Assembly: GCF_019977295.1 (NCBI RefSeq)
Contig: NZ_AP024651.1
Span: 1,116,001 to 1,180,000, forward strand
Length of the DNA: 64,000 nt
Direction: 5' to 3'
DNA from: Arthrobacter sp. StoSoilB20
GTDB taxonomy: Bacteria > Actinomycetota > Actinomycetes > Actinomycetales > Micrococcaceae
Part shown: piece by piece, positions 43,586 to 51,683 of the stretch
Layout of the letters: each line of letters starts with the position of its first letter
Position numbering within the stretch: position 1 is the stretch's first letter
Notes under the pieces: generated by a model
What the model saw: only the letters and a program-made list of their open reading frames with translations
Database searches by the model: none
Told to the model about the DNA's origin: nothing
Program-made: the position numbers and the translations under genes

Positions 43586-44920
43586 TCAGTCGAGTTCGCG
43601 CTCGGTGCCCTCCGGTGTGAGTTTCACGGCAACAACCGCCGCAAGCATCGCAGCGATCCAGAACACTGCAATAAGCCACAGGCCACCACCGGTCGCGAGG
43701 CTTAGGCCGGCGACGATCATGGGAGTAAAACCGGCACCAATCATCGAGGCACCTTGATACGCCAGCGAAGCGCCCGTGTAACGGTTGCGGGTGGGGAACT
43801 GTTCTGCAACGTAGGCAGCAATAGGTCCGTAGAGGAAACCTTGCACGAGGCCATTGCCCAGCACGATGGCGAGGGCAAATGCCCACAGTTCGCCGTTGTT
43901 GATGAGCACCAGGATGGGGTAAGCCAGGACGGCGCCCAGCAGCGACGCTCCAATGAGGACACGGCGTCGGCCGATCCTGTCGCTGAGGCGTGCCGAGTAG
44001 AAGCAGATAATCAAGGTCAACAGTGCCGCGAACGCCTTGATGTTCAGGATGCCGTTCTTGTCGGCGCCGTTTTCCACGGCAACCGATACACCCCACACGG
44101 TAGTCATCGACTGGCACACATAGAACGCTGTGGTTGCGAGCAATCCGAGTACCACGGCGCGGCGGTTGTTCTTGAGGACGTCAAGAAGGGGCACCCGCCG
44201 TTTGGCTCCTTCTGCTTCAAGTTTCTGGAAAGCAGGAGTCTCGGAGACTTTGAGGCGAATGACCATGCCGACGGCGATCAGCGCGGCACTGAGCAGGAAC
44301 GGCACGCGCCAACCCCAGGCCAGGAAGTCCTCGCCGGAGAGCGCTGCGAACAGGGACAACGCGAGCGTGCCCAGGATTGCTCCCGCCGGGCCGCCGGCAT
44401 TGGCGAAAGCTGCCGCGAATCCACGGTGCTTCTTGGGCGCATGCTCTATGGCCATCAATGCAGCGCCACCCCACTCGCCGCCAACCGCGACGCCCTGAAC
44501 CAGGCGCAGTGCCACCAGCGCAATGGGCGCGGCAATGCCGATCTGGGCCGTGGTTGGCAACAAACCGATCATCGTGGTCCCGAAACCCATGATGAGCATG
44601 GAGAGAACCAGCATCTTCTTTCGGCCCACCCTGTCGCCGAAGTGGCCGAAGATGAGGCCTCCAAGGGGGCGGGCAACATAGCCGACGGCGAGAGTGACAA
44701 AGGAGGCGAAGAGCGCGAAGCCAGGACCCAGGTTGGCGAAGAACACCTTGTTGAAAACCAGGCTGGCGGCCGTGGCGTACAGCATGAAGTCGTAGTACTC
44801 GATGGCACTGCCGATGAAGCTGGAGGCAAGGATGCGGCGCATGTCCTTGGACTTCATGGAGGCTTGGGGCGTGTCCGTTGCAGTTCCGGGCAGGGTGTCC
44901 TGCGGTGATGCTGAGCTCAT
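43586..44920 (-). CDS. MFS transporter, metabolite:H+ symporter (MHS) type
   Basis: The 444-residue protein has 12 transmembrane helices and the MHS signature: SFIGSAIEYYDFMLYATAASL on helix 1, PLGGLIFGHFGDRVGRKKML between helices 2 and 3, and GVAVGGEWGGAALMAIEHAP. The family imports organic acids and zwitterions (citrate, alpha-ketoglutarate, shikimate, betaine). ATG 44920 has GAGGA upstream. It is downstream of the MBL-fold gene (31-bp gap) on the same strand, with the LysR gene divergent from the pair. Confidence 0.92.
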   Translation of the reverse strand: MSSASPQDTLPGTATDTPQASMKSKDMRRILASSFIGSAIEYYDFMLYATAASLVFNKVFFANLGPGFALFASFVTLAVGYVARPLGGLIFGHFGDRVGRKKMLVLSMLIMGFGTTMIGLLPTTAQIGIAAPIALVALRLVQGVAVGGEWGGAALMAIEHAPKKHRGFAAAFANAGGPAGAILGTLALSLFAALSGEDFLAWGWRVPFLLSAALIAVGMVIRLKVSETPAFQKLEAEGAKRRVPLLDVLKNNRRAVVLGLLATTAFYVCQSMTTVWGVSVAVENGADKNGILNIKAFAALLTLIICFYSARLSDRIGRRRVLIGASLLGAVLAYPILVLINNGELWAFALAIVLGNGLVQGFLYGPIAAYVAEQFPTRNRYTGASLAYQGASMIGAGFTPMIVAGLSLATGGGLWLIAVFWIAAMLAAVVAVKLTPEGTERELD

Positions 44921-44951
44921 GTGATTCCTCACGGTGGTTAGGGTTCGCTCA

Positions 44952-45980
44952 TCAGCGCTGACGGGCGAACGGAATGACGTCGAGATCGTTGGGGACGGTG
45001 AATGTTCCGGTGAAGTGTTCTACGGCTTCGAGCCAAACTGATGCGGCGGCCGAGCCGGGTACGAGGTGATGCAGGGCGAGGTGCCTGGCGCCTGCGGCTT
45101 CGGCCAGTTTCGCTGCCTCGCGCACGCTCGTGTGGGACTTGTAGTGGTGGTCCCGGGCGGCCCGGCTGCCGTCGTCGGTCTTGTCCGCGTACAGCGATTC
45201 CACCCAGGCGAAGTCGATAGCCTCATGCAGCAGCAGGTCCGTGTCCTGGGCCAACGTGATCATGTTCTGTGTGTAGGCGGTGTCGCCGGAAATAGTCACG
45301 GAGCCCTCGGTGGTCTCAAAGCGGAAGGCAAACGCCGGAGCAACCGGTGGGTGTTCCACCAGGATGGCCGTTACGATCACCAGCTCGTCGCGGTAGACCT
45401 CGAACGGTTCCATGTCCGGCGTCGGATTGTTGTTGGGGTGGTACCCGGACCCGGCCGGTACCTGGATATCTTGGGCGTTGAAGATGTCGAGCGGGCTGGG
45501 CCTGAGGCTGTCCAGGATGCGGTCATTGAGGTCCGTAGCGTGGGCGGCCATCAATTGCTCGAACATCTGCCGGGTACCTGGCGTCGGATTCTCCGGCGCC
45601 AGCGGAAGAGGCTCGACGACGGCGCGTGGCGACACCGGGGGCAACTCGCCCCGGTTGCCCGGCCCAATAATTTTGACCGGGTTTTCGCTCCGATCGGCGA
45701 GGGCATACAGTCCGAAAATGCCAAGGCCTGCGAGATCGTAGACGTGGTCCGAGTGCAGGTGCGTGATGAAGAGCGCCCGAAGATCCTTAAGCTCGAGCCC
45801 GGATTGGCTGAGCCGGCGTCCGGCACCTTGGCCGAAATCGACCAGGTAGAAGGCGTCTCCCACCACCACGGCCGTGGCGATTCCCGTGCGCTCGCCGGAG
45901 TCTGCTGCCGCCCACCAACGCGGGCCGCCGGCCGTACCCAGCGTGATCACGTGTGGTTTCAGGGATGACGTCGTCGTCAT
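44952..45980 (-). CDS. Metallo-beta-lactamase fold hydrolase (RNase Z/arylsulfatase-like)
   Basis: A 342-residue cytoplasmic enzyme with the MBL metal motif HLHSDH, an early LVDFGQGAGRRL segment, ISGDTAYTQNM (third ligand region) and a late HHL. There is no signal peptide from the ATG at 45980, which has AAGGAG five bases upstream. It is co-oriented with the MHS transporter and divergent from a LysR regulator, so it is probably a catabolic hydrolase whose substrate is imported by that transporter. The substrate is not identifiable by sequence. Confidence 0.85.
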   Translation of the reverse strand: MTTTSSLKPHVITLGTAGGPRWWAAADSGERTGIATAVVVGDAFYLVDFGQGAGRRLSQSGLELKDLRALFITHLHSDHVYDLAGLGIFGLYALADRSENPVKIIGPGNRGELPPVSPRAVVEPLPLAPENPTPGTRQMFEQLMAAHATDLNDRILDSLRPSPLDIFNAQDIQVPAGSGYHPNNNPTPDMEPFEVYRDELVIVTAILVEHPPVAPAFAFRFETTEGSVTISGDTAYTQNMITLAQDTDLLLHEAIDFAWVESLYADKTDDGSRAARDHHYKSHTSVREAAKLAEAAGARHLALHHLVPGSAAASVWLEAVEHFTGTFTVPNDLDVIPFARQR

Positions 45981-46036
45981 TGTTTCTCCTTGCAGTTCTT
46001 GGCTTTCTTCAAGTGTGGCCGGGCTCACGTGACTTG

Positions 46037-46042
46037 TATAAT
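46037..46042 (+). promoter_or_regulatory. -10 element in the divergent LysR/MBL intergenic region
   Basis: A consensus TATAAT stands 34 bp before the LysR start, flanked by TTG...CAA half-sites (TTGTATAATCAATCAA) that fit the T-N11-A type of LysR box. The same short 95-bp region drives the MBL-MHS genes on the other strand. Confidence 0.55.
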
Positions 46043-46075
46043 CAATCAATTCAAAGAAGTTCATAAGGAGGACTG

Positions 46076-46975
46076 ATGGCTGAGTTCACGCTGCGCCAGC
46101 TCGAGTACTTCGTGGCCGTCCTCGATCACGGATCCCTCACCAAGGCTGCGAGCGAAAGCAATATTTCCCAGGCCGCAGCGTCCATGGCCATTGCCCAATT
46201 GGAGAAGAGCCTCGGTCTGGACCTGCTGATCCGGACCCGCGCCAAGCGTGTGGAGCCGACGGCGGCGGGAATCGAGCTGGGGCTGCGGGCGCGCCGGATC
46301 CTCAGGGAGACTGCGGACCTGCGGGGCGGTGCGCTCCTGGGATCGCATGAGGAGATGCGCGGACGGGTCTCCATTGGCTGCATGGTGGCCATTTCGCCCC
46401 GGGTCATCCCGGAGCTTATTGGCTACTTCGCCGAGAAGTGGCCCGAGGTGGAACTCGACTTTGTGGAGGGCGCGGCCGAAGACCTGCAGAAGGCTGTAGG
46501 GGAGGGGGAGCTGGACCTTGCCTTCGTCTACTCCCTGCAAGTGGTGCCCGGCGTCGACGTCGTCAAGGTGGTGGAGTCGCGTCCCCAGTTCATGCTCGCG
46601 GCCGGCCACCCCTTGGCGGGAAGTGCGTCGCTCAGCTTTGCGGATCTTGCGGACGAGGACGTCATACTCTTCAACGTGCCGCCGAGCGCCGAACGCGTTA
46701 CGGCTATGTACCTTGCGGCGGGGATCGAGCCGAGGGTTCGCTGGAAAAGTGTGGTGGCGCAGACCATTCGCGGCGTGGTGGCCAGCGGGAGGGCGATTTC
46801 CGTGACCCACGCATGGCCGGGAGTGGCTCCTGTTTATGCCGACGCCAAGGTTGCGCTGGTGCCCATCAAGGATGAGCTTCCCGAGAGTTGGCTTGTTGCC
46901 GCCGTCCCTCCTGGAATCAAGCGGGCGCGCCGGGTGGATGAGGTCATAGGAGCCGCGATTCACCTGGCAGGCTGA
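46076..46975 (+). CDS. LysR-family transcriptional regulator
   Basis: The 299-residue protein has a winged HTH at 4-63 (LRQLEYFVAVLDHGSLTKAA, SQAAASMAIAQLEKSLG) and a substrate-binding periplasmic-protein-like effector domain. The start is certain: AAGGAGG lies just before ATG. The gene is divergent from the MBL-MHS pair, the usual place for the LysR target. Confidence 0.94.
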   Translation: MAEFTLRQLEYFVAVLDHGSLTKAASESNISQAAASMAIAQLEKSLGLDLLIRTRAKRVEPTAAGIELGLRARRILRETADLRGGALLGSHEEMRGRVSIGCMVAISPRVIPELIGYFAEKWPEVELDFVEGAAEDLQKAVGEGELDLAFVYSLQVVPGVDVVKVVESRPQFMLAAGHPLAGSASLSFADLADEDVILFNVPPSAERVTAMYLAAGIEPRVRWKSVVAQTIRGVVASGRAISVTHAWPGVAPVYADAKVALVPIKDELPESWLVAAVPPGIKRARRVDEVIGAAIHLAG

Positions 46976-47000
46976 ACCCCGGAGCCATCTTTAGTTTCCC

Positions 47001-47036
47001 AAAGCAATCAAATTAGGTTATAGTTGCTTTAGGCAA
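47001..47036. promoter_or_regulatory. Inverted repeats upstream of the MarR-exporter operon
   Basis: AAAGCAA (47001-47007) and TTGCTTT (47024-47030) are complementary with 16 bp between, and TTGC (47024-47027) with GCAA (47033-47036) forms a second, 13-bp palindrome. They bracket a TTATAG-like -10. These are likely binding sites for the MarR protein encoded just downstream. Confidence 0.5.
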
Positions 47037-47057
47037 ACAAAAAGAGGGGTGTTTTCC

Positions 47058-47540
47058 ATGTCCGTCGGTTCTGCCACAGCAACCGATCTTGTGCATCAAA
47101 TCTTCGATCTCCAACGCACCCTGCGCTGCGTGGTCACCGCCCACATGGCCCGCGTTCCCGACGTCGGAATGGCAGTTCAGGGCGTCATGCGGTTCATCGG
47201 CGAGGGGGAGACCCGCGCTACGCATCTGGCCACGCGCCTGGGCGTCAGCGCCCCGGTCCTCAGCCGGCACGTCACGGAGTTGGAGGATCTGGGGTTCGTG
47301 GTCAGGCGGCCGGACCCGGCCGACGGCAGGGCCCAACTCCTTGCCTTGACGCCCGAAGGGGCAGCGAAACTGCGCGAATTTGAAGAACAACGCAGCGTGA
47401 GACTGCGGGATTACCTGGCGGATTGGAGCGAGGCTGACGCCCTCGAGGCCTCCCAGGTCATCAACAAACTCACAGAGTCCCTCAAGGACTCAATCCGGGC
47501 AACGGCGGCCGGCTCCACCACAACACACCAGACAGCTTAG
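47058..47540 (+). CDS. MarR-family regulator
   Basis: A 160-residue winged-helix regulator with a GETRATHLATRLGVSAPVLSRHVTELEDLGFVVRRPDPADGRAQLLALT core (HTH plus DxR wing). ATG 47058 follows GAGGGG at 47045-47049; a GTG at 47049 is an alternative. It is separated by 8 bp from the drug exporter gene, so it most likely represses its own operon and is relieved by substrates of the pump. Confidence 0.93.
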   Translation: MSVGSATATDLVHQIFDLQRTLRCVVTAHMARVPDVGMAVQGVMRFIGEGETRATHLATRLGVSAPVLSRHVTELEDLGFVVRRPDPADGRAQLLALTPEGAAKLREFEEQRSVRLRDYLADWSEADALEASQVINKLTESLKDSIRATAAGSTTTHQTA

Positions 47541-47548
47541 GAGCCACC

Positions 47549-49681
47549 ATGGCCACACCAGCAGTTCAGAACACCAAGGCGGCGGACGCCTCAGTCAGCA
47601 CCGCGGCCATCAAAGCCGCAGCACCCATGACCCACCGGCAGATCATGGAAGCCCTCACGGGCCTCCTCGCGGCCTTCTTCACCGCGATCCTCAGCAGCAC
47701 CATTGTTGCCAACGCGCTGCCCACCATCATGTCCGAGCTCAAGGGCACGCAAACCGATTTTGCCTGGGTCATCACGGCCGCCTTGTTGGCGAACGCGGCC
47801 ACCACCCCCATCTGGGGCAAGCTCGCGGACCTCTTCGACAAGAAGCTCCTGGTCCAGCTGAGCATCATCATCTTCGTAGCCGGTTCGGTCATGGCCGGCC
47901 TCTCGGAAACCATTCCACTCCTGCTGACCGCACGCGTCATCCAGGGTGTTGCCATGGGTGGCCTCACCGCCTTGGCCCAGGCCATCATCGGATCGATGAT
48001 TCCGCCCCGCGACCGCGGCAAGTATTCCGGTTACATGGGTGCCGTCATGGCCGTGGGTACTGCCGGTGGCCCGCTGCTGGGTGGCTTCATCGTTGACAGC
48101 CCCCTCGGCTGGCGCTGGACGTTCTTCGTCTGCGTGCCGCTGGCCGTCGTCGCGCTCATCCTGCTTCAGGTGACCCTTAAGATCGAGCACATCAAGCGTC
48201 CTGCCAAGATCGATTGGCTGGGTTCCATCCTGTTGACCTCGGGCGTCAGCCTGCTCCTCATCTGGGTTTCCTTCGCCGGCAACCCTGACTACTACGACTG
48301 GTTCTCCTGGCAATCAGCCCTCATGGTGGGTGGCGGTGTAGCGCTGCTGGCCGTCCTGGTGTTCGTGGAGACCAAAGTGGCGCAGCCGATCATCCCGCTC
48401 AAGATCATCTCCGAGCGCACCACCGCCCTGGCCATCATTGCCTCCGTTGCTGTCGGTATCGCCATGTTCGGTTCCTCCACCTTCCTGGGCCAGTATTTCC
48501 AGGTAGCCCGCGGCGCCACGCCCACCGAAGCCGGCCTGCTGACGCTGCCAATGATTGCCGGAAACCTGATCGGTTCGGTCGCCTCCGGTATCCTGATCAG
48601 CCGCTTCGGTAAGTGGAAGAGGTTCCTGATTGCAGGCTCCGTCCTCCTGATCGGCGGCCTCGCGTTCGCCGGAACCATGGACCACACCACTGAACTCTGG
48701 ATTGTTGCCATCTACACCGGAGTGTTCGGCCTGGGCCTGGGCATGCTGATGCAGAACCTGGTCCTGGCTGTCCAGAACACCGTACAGGCGAAGGATATTG
48801 GAACCGCGAGTGCTTCGGTGGCCTTCTTCCGCTCGGTGGGTGGCGCGATCGGCGTATCCGTCCTGGGTGCCATCATGTCCAACCACGTGAAGGACCTGGC
48901 CGTTGAGGGCATGGCAGCTGCCGGTATTCCAATCCAGGGCGGCGGCTCCGGAGCCAGCATGGACCTGGCCGACATGCCTGCTCCCATCGCTGACATCATG
49001 CGCGCTGCCTATGGTGATGCGACCGCCCAGATCTTCCTGATCTCCGCGATCATCAGCGTCGTGGCCCTTCTGGCAGTGCTGTTCATCAAGGAACGCCCCC
49101 TGCGCCGGACCGTGGACGCCGCACCGGAGAAGGAACTCATGGCGACCGCTTCCGGCGATGCCGGGATGTCTCTGGATACCTCCTCCCTGGACGCCGTAAA
49201 AGAGGACCGAATGAAAGCGCACGACGACGACGCCGGTACCTTGGGTGCCGGGCAGGGGCTTCCGGTGGGGGAACGGCAGGTTCCGAAAGCCGGACACCCT
49301 GCCCCACGCCAGGATTCCGGATCCGACCTCGACCTTGAGTTCGCCCGGATCCTTACCCAGGAACGCCCGCACGCTGCAAGCGACGTCAAGGCGGCAAGTG
49401 ACGTCAAAGCTGCCAGCGACGTCAAAGACGTGCAGGAGCAGTTGTCCCGCACGCAGTACGTCCTGGCCGAACAGCAACTGCAGCTTAGCCGCGCCAACGT
49501 GGAACTGCAGGCGAGGTTGCGGGAACAGCAGGCCATTGCCGAACAGCAGGCCAACACTGCCGAGGAACTTGCCGCCATCCGCAAGGAACTGAAGCGCGAA
49601 CGCCGGCAGCAGGAGCGCATGGCGCTGCTGCTCCTGCAAGGCGTGGATGCCCGGCCTGACCACGGCAAGCACGCAGGGTGA
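47549..49681 (+). CDS. DHA2-type 14-TM MFS drug exporter with long coiled-coil tail
   Basis: The 710-residue protein has 14 transmembrane helices in residues about 30-515, with DHA2 motifs (STIVANALPTIMSEL, ANAATTPIWGKLADLFDKK, VIQGVAMGGLTALAQAIIG). The C-terminal ~190 residues are unusual. A disordered acidic part is followed by three copies of AASDVK (about 609-626) and then about 75 residues of charged heptads (EQLSRTQYVLAEQQLQLSRA to KRERRQQERMALLLL), which predict a coiled coil. Normal members end near residue 520. It probably confers export of toxic compounds under MarR control; the tail may mediate oligomerisation or partner binding. Confidence 0.9.
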   Translation: MATPAVQNTKAADASVSTAAIKAAAPMTHRQIMEALTGLLAAFFTAILSSTIVANALPTIMSELKGTQTDFAWVITAALLANAATTPIWGKLADLFDKKLLVQLSIIIFVAGSVMAGLSETIPLLLTARVIQGVAMGGLTALAQAIIGSMIPPRDRGKYSGYMGAVMAVGTAGGPLLGGFIVDSPLGWRWTFFVCVPLAVVALILLQVTLKIEHIKRPAKIDWLGSILLTSGVSLLLIWVSFAGNPDYYDWFSWQSALMVGGGVALLAVLVFVETKVAQPIIPLKIISERTTALAIIASVAVGIAMFGSSTFLGQYFQVARGATPTEAGLLTLPMIAGNLIGSVASGILISRFGKWKRFLIAGSVLLIGGLAFAGTMDHTTELWIVAIYTGVFGLGLGMLMQNLVLAVQNTVQAKDIGTASASVAFFRSVGGAIGVSVLGAIMSNHVKDLAVEGMAAAGIPIQGGGSGASMDLADMPAPIADIMRAAYGDATAQIFLISAIISVVALLAVLFIKERPLRRTVDAAPEKELMATASGDAGMSLDTSSLDAVKEDRMKAHDDDAGTLGAGQGLPVGERQVPKAGHPAPRQDSGSDLDLEFARILTQERPHAASDVKAASDVKAASDVKDVQEQLSRTQYVLAEQQLQLSRANVELQARLREQQAIAEQQANTAEELAAIRKELKRERRQQERMALLLLQGVDARPDHGKHAG

Positions 49682-49719
49682 TTCTGAAGTAAATGACTGC
49701 CCCGCTCGAAGCAGCGGAA

Positions 49720-49755
49720 ACAAGGCGCCGGTTGGAATTCCAGCCGGCGCCTTGT
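49720..49755 (+). terminator. Hairpin terminator after the MFS exporter gene
   Basis: ACAAGGCGCCGG (49720-49731) pairs with 49744-49755 around the palindrome TGGAATTCCA. The T-run is weak (TTGTTGACT). The following 190 bp to the ABC genes have a TAATAC-like -10 near 49891 and AAGGA before the start. Confidence 0.7.
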
Positions 49756-49949
49756 TGACTCTGCCTCCCGATGTTCCTGCACCGGCGGGAGCACCAGCGA
49801 CACGGCAAATACTCCGCTGGGATGATCTTTTCCGTAAGTTGTTTCGCCGGAGCAAAGGATTTCGTAGAGTAGGGAGGCTAATACTGTCAGCCCTTGCTGC
49901 AACACTTTCTCTTATCTCATTCGTGCACTTTTTCTAAGGACCCGTGGGC

Positions 49950-51683
49950 ATGCTTGTCACCCTTATACGGCGCTACTCCAAGCCGTATTTGCCGCAGATT
50001 GTGGCCGTGCTGATCTTTCAGTTGGCGTCCACCATCGCCACGCTCTACCTTCCCAGCCTCAACGCCAAAATCATTGACGAGGGTGTTTCCCGCGGCGATA
50101 CCGACTTCATCTGGCAGACGGGCGCGCTCATGCTCGCCGTTGCCCTTGGTCAGGTGCTCGCTGCCATCATCGCCGTGTATTTCGGCTCCCGCGTTGCCAT
50201 GGCGATCGGCCGGGACCTGCGCCGCAGCGTGTACCGGCAGGTCAGCAGCTTCTCTGCACAGGACGTCAACAAGTTCGGTGCCCCTACGCTGATCACCCGC
50301 GGAACCAACGATGTCCAGCAGGTTCAGATGCTGGTCCTCATGGGCCTGAACTTCATGGTGTCCACGCCCATCATGTGCATCGGCGGCATCATCATGGCCC
50401 TCCGCGAGGACCTCAACCTTTCCTGGCTTGTATGGGTTTCCGTGCCTGTCCTGGTAGCCGTGGTGGGTTACCTTGTGGTCCGGCTCATGCCGCTCTTCCG
50501 TTCCATGCAGACCAAGATCGACGCCATCAACGGAGTGCTGCGCGAACAGATCATCGGTATCCGCGTGGTCCGCGCTTTTGTTCGTGAACCCCACGAAGCC
50601 AAGCGCTTCGGCAACGCCAACGAAGACCTCACGGCCGTGTCCGTAAAGATCGGCAACCTGTTCGTCCTGATGTTCCCGGCGATCGGGATGATCCTCCACC
50701 TCTCGACTGCCGCCGTCTTGTGGTTCGGTGGCCAGCGCGTTGACTCCGGTGAGATGCAGGTGGGCGCCCTGACAGCGTTCCTGCAGTACCTGCTGCAAAT
50801 TCTGATGGCTGTCATGATGGGCACATTCATGGCCATGATGATTCCCCGCGCCTCTGTCTGTGCAGACCGCATCGGCGAGGTGCTCGACGTCGAGCCTTCC
50901 ATCCATAACCCCAGCGCGCCGGTGGTTCCGGCCGAGAAGAAGGGGCGGGTGGAGTTCCGCGACGTTACCTTCAAGTACCCCGGAGCCGAGGCTCCCGTGC
51001 TGAGCAATATCTCGTTCACTGCCGAGCCGGGCAAGACCCTGGCCATCATCGGTTCCACGGGTGCCGGCAAGACCACCCTGGTCTCGCTGCTCCCGCGGCT
51101 TTACGATGTCGCCTCCGGTGATGTACTGCTCGACGGCGTCCCTGTCACCGCCATGGATGCCTCGGAGATCACCAGCCGAGTATCGGCCGTGCCGCAGAAG
51201 CCCTACCTTTTCTCCGGAACCATCGAGCACAACCTCCGCTTCGGCAAACCCGATGCCACCGACGAGGAACTCTGGGACGCGCTGGAAACAGCCCAGGCCA
51301 AGGGTTTCGTGGAGGAAAAGTCCTCAGGTTTGAACCGACGCATCGCCCAGGGCGGAACCAACGTCTCCGGCGGACAACGCCAGAGGCTTTCCATCGCCCG
51401 TGCCTTGGTCACCAAGCCCAACGTCTACCTGTTCGACGACTCTTTCTCCGCCTTGGACGTCGCCACTGACGCCCGGCTTCGGAAGGCCCTGAAGGCCAAA
51501 ACCCGGGATGCGACGGTCATCATTGTGGCCCAGCGCGTCTCCACCATCGCGGATGCTGACGAAATCCTTGTGCTGGATAACGGGCGCATCGTTGACCGCG
51601 GTACCCACGACGAACTCCTGGAGACGTCACCGACGTACCAGGAAATCGTTGAATCCCAGCTGAGCGTGGAGGAAGTGGCATGA
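49950..51683 (+). CDS. Heterodimeric ABC exporter, subunit 1 (degenerate site)
   Basis: A 577-residue half-transporter with six transmembrane helices and an ATPase domain with GSTGAGKTT, signature VSGGQRQRLSIARAL and Walker B YLFDDSFSALD. The position of the catalytic Glu is Asp here, the hallmark of the subunit that contributes the non-hydrolysing site in LmrCD/TM287-288-type heterodimers. ATG 49950 gives a nine-base spacer to AAGGA; GTG 49944 is the alternative start. It overlaps the next gene by ATGA, which ensures equal synthesis of both subunits. Confidence 0.9.
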   Translation: MLVTLIRRYSKPYLPQIVAVLIFQLASTIATLYLPSLNAKIIDEGVSRGDTDFIWQTGALMLAVALGQVLAAIIAVYFGSRVAMAIGRDLRRSVYRQVSSFSAQDVNKFGAPTLITRGTNDVQQVQMLVLMGLNFMVSTPIMCIGGIIMALREDLNLSWLVWVSVPVLVAVVGYLVVRLMPLFRSMQTKIDAINGVLREQIIGIRVVRAFVREPHEAKRFGNANEDLTAVSVKIGNLFVLMFPAIGMILHLSTAAVLWFGGQRVDSGEMQVGALTAFLQYLLQILMAVMMGTFMAMMIPRASVCADRIGEVLDVEPSIHNPSAPVVPAEKKGRVEFRDVTFKYPGAEAPVLSNISFTAEPGKTLAIIGSTGAGKTTLVSLLPRLYDVASGDVLLDGVPVTAMDASEITSRVSAVPQKPYLFSGTIEHNLRFGKPDATDEELWDALETAQAKGFVEEKSSGLNRRIAQGGTNVSGGQRQRLSIARALVTKPNVYLFDDSFSALDVATDARLRKALKAKTRDATVIIVAQRVSTIADADEILVLDNGRIVDRGTHDELLETSPTYQEIVESQLSVEEVA

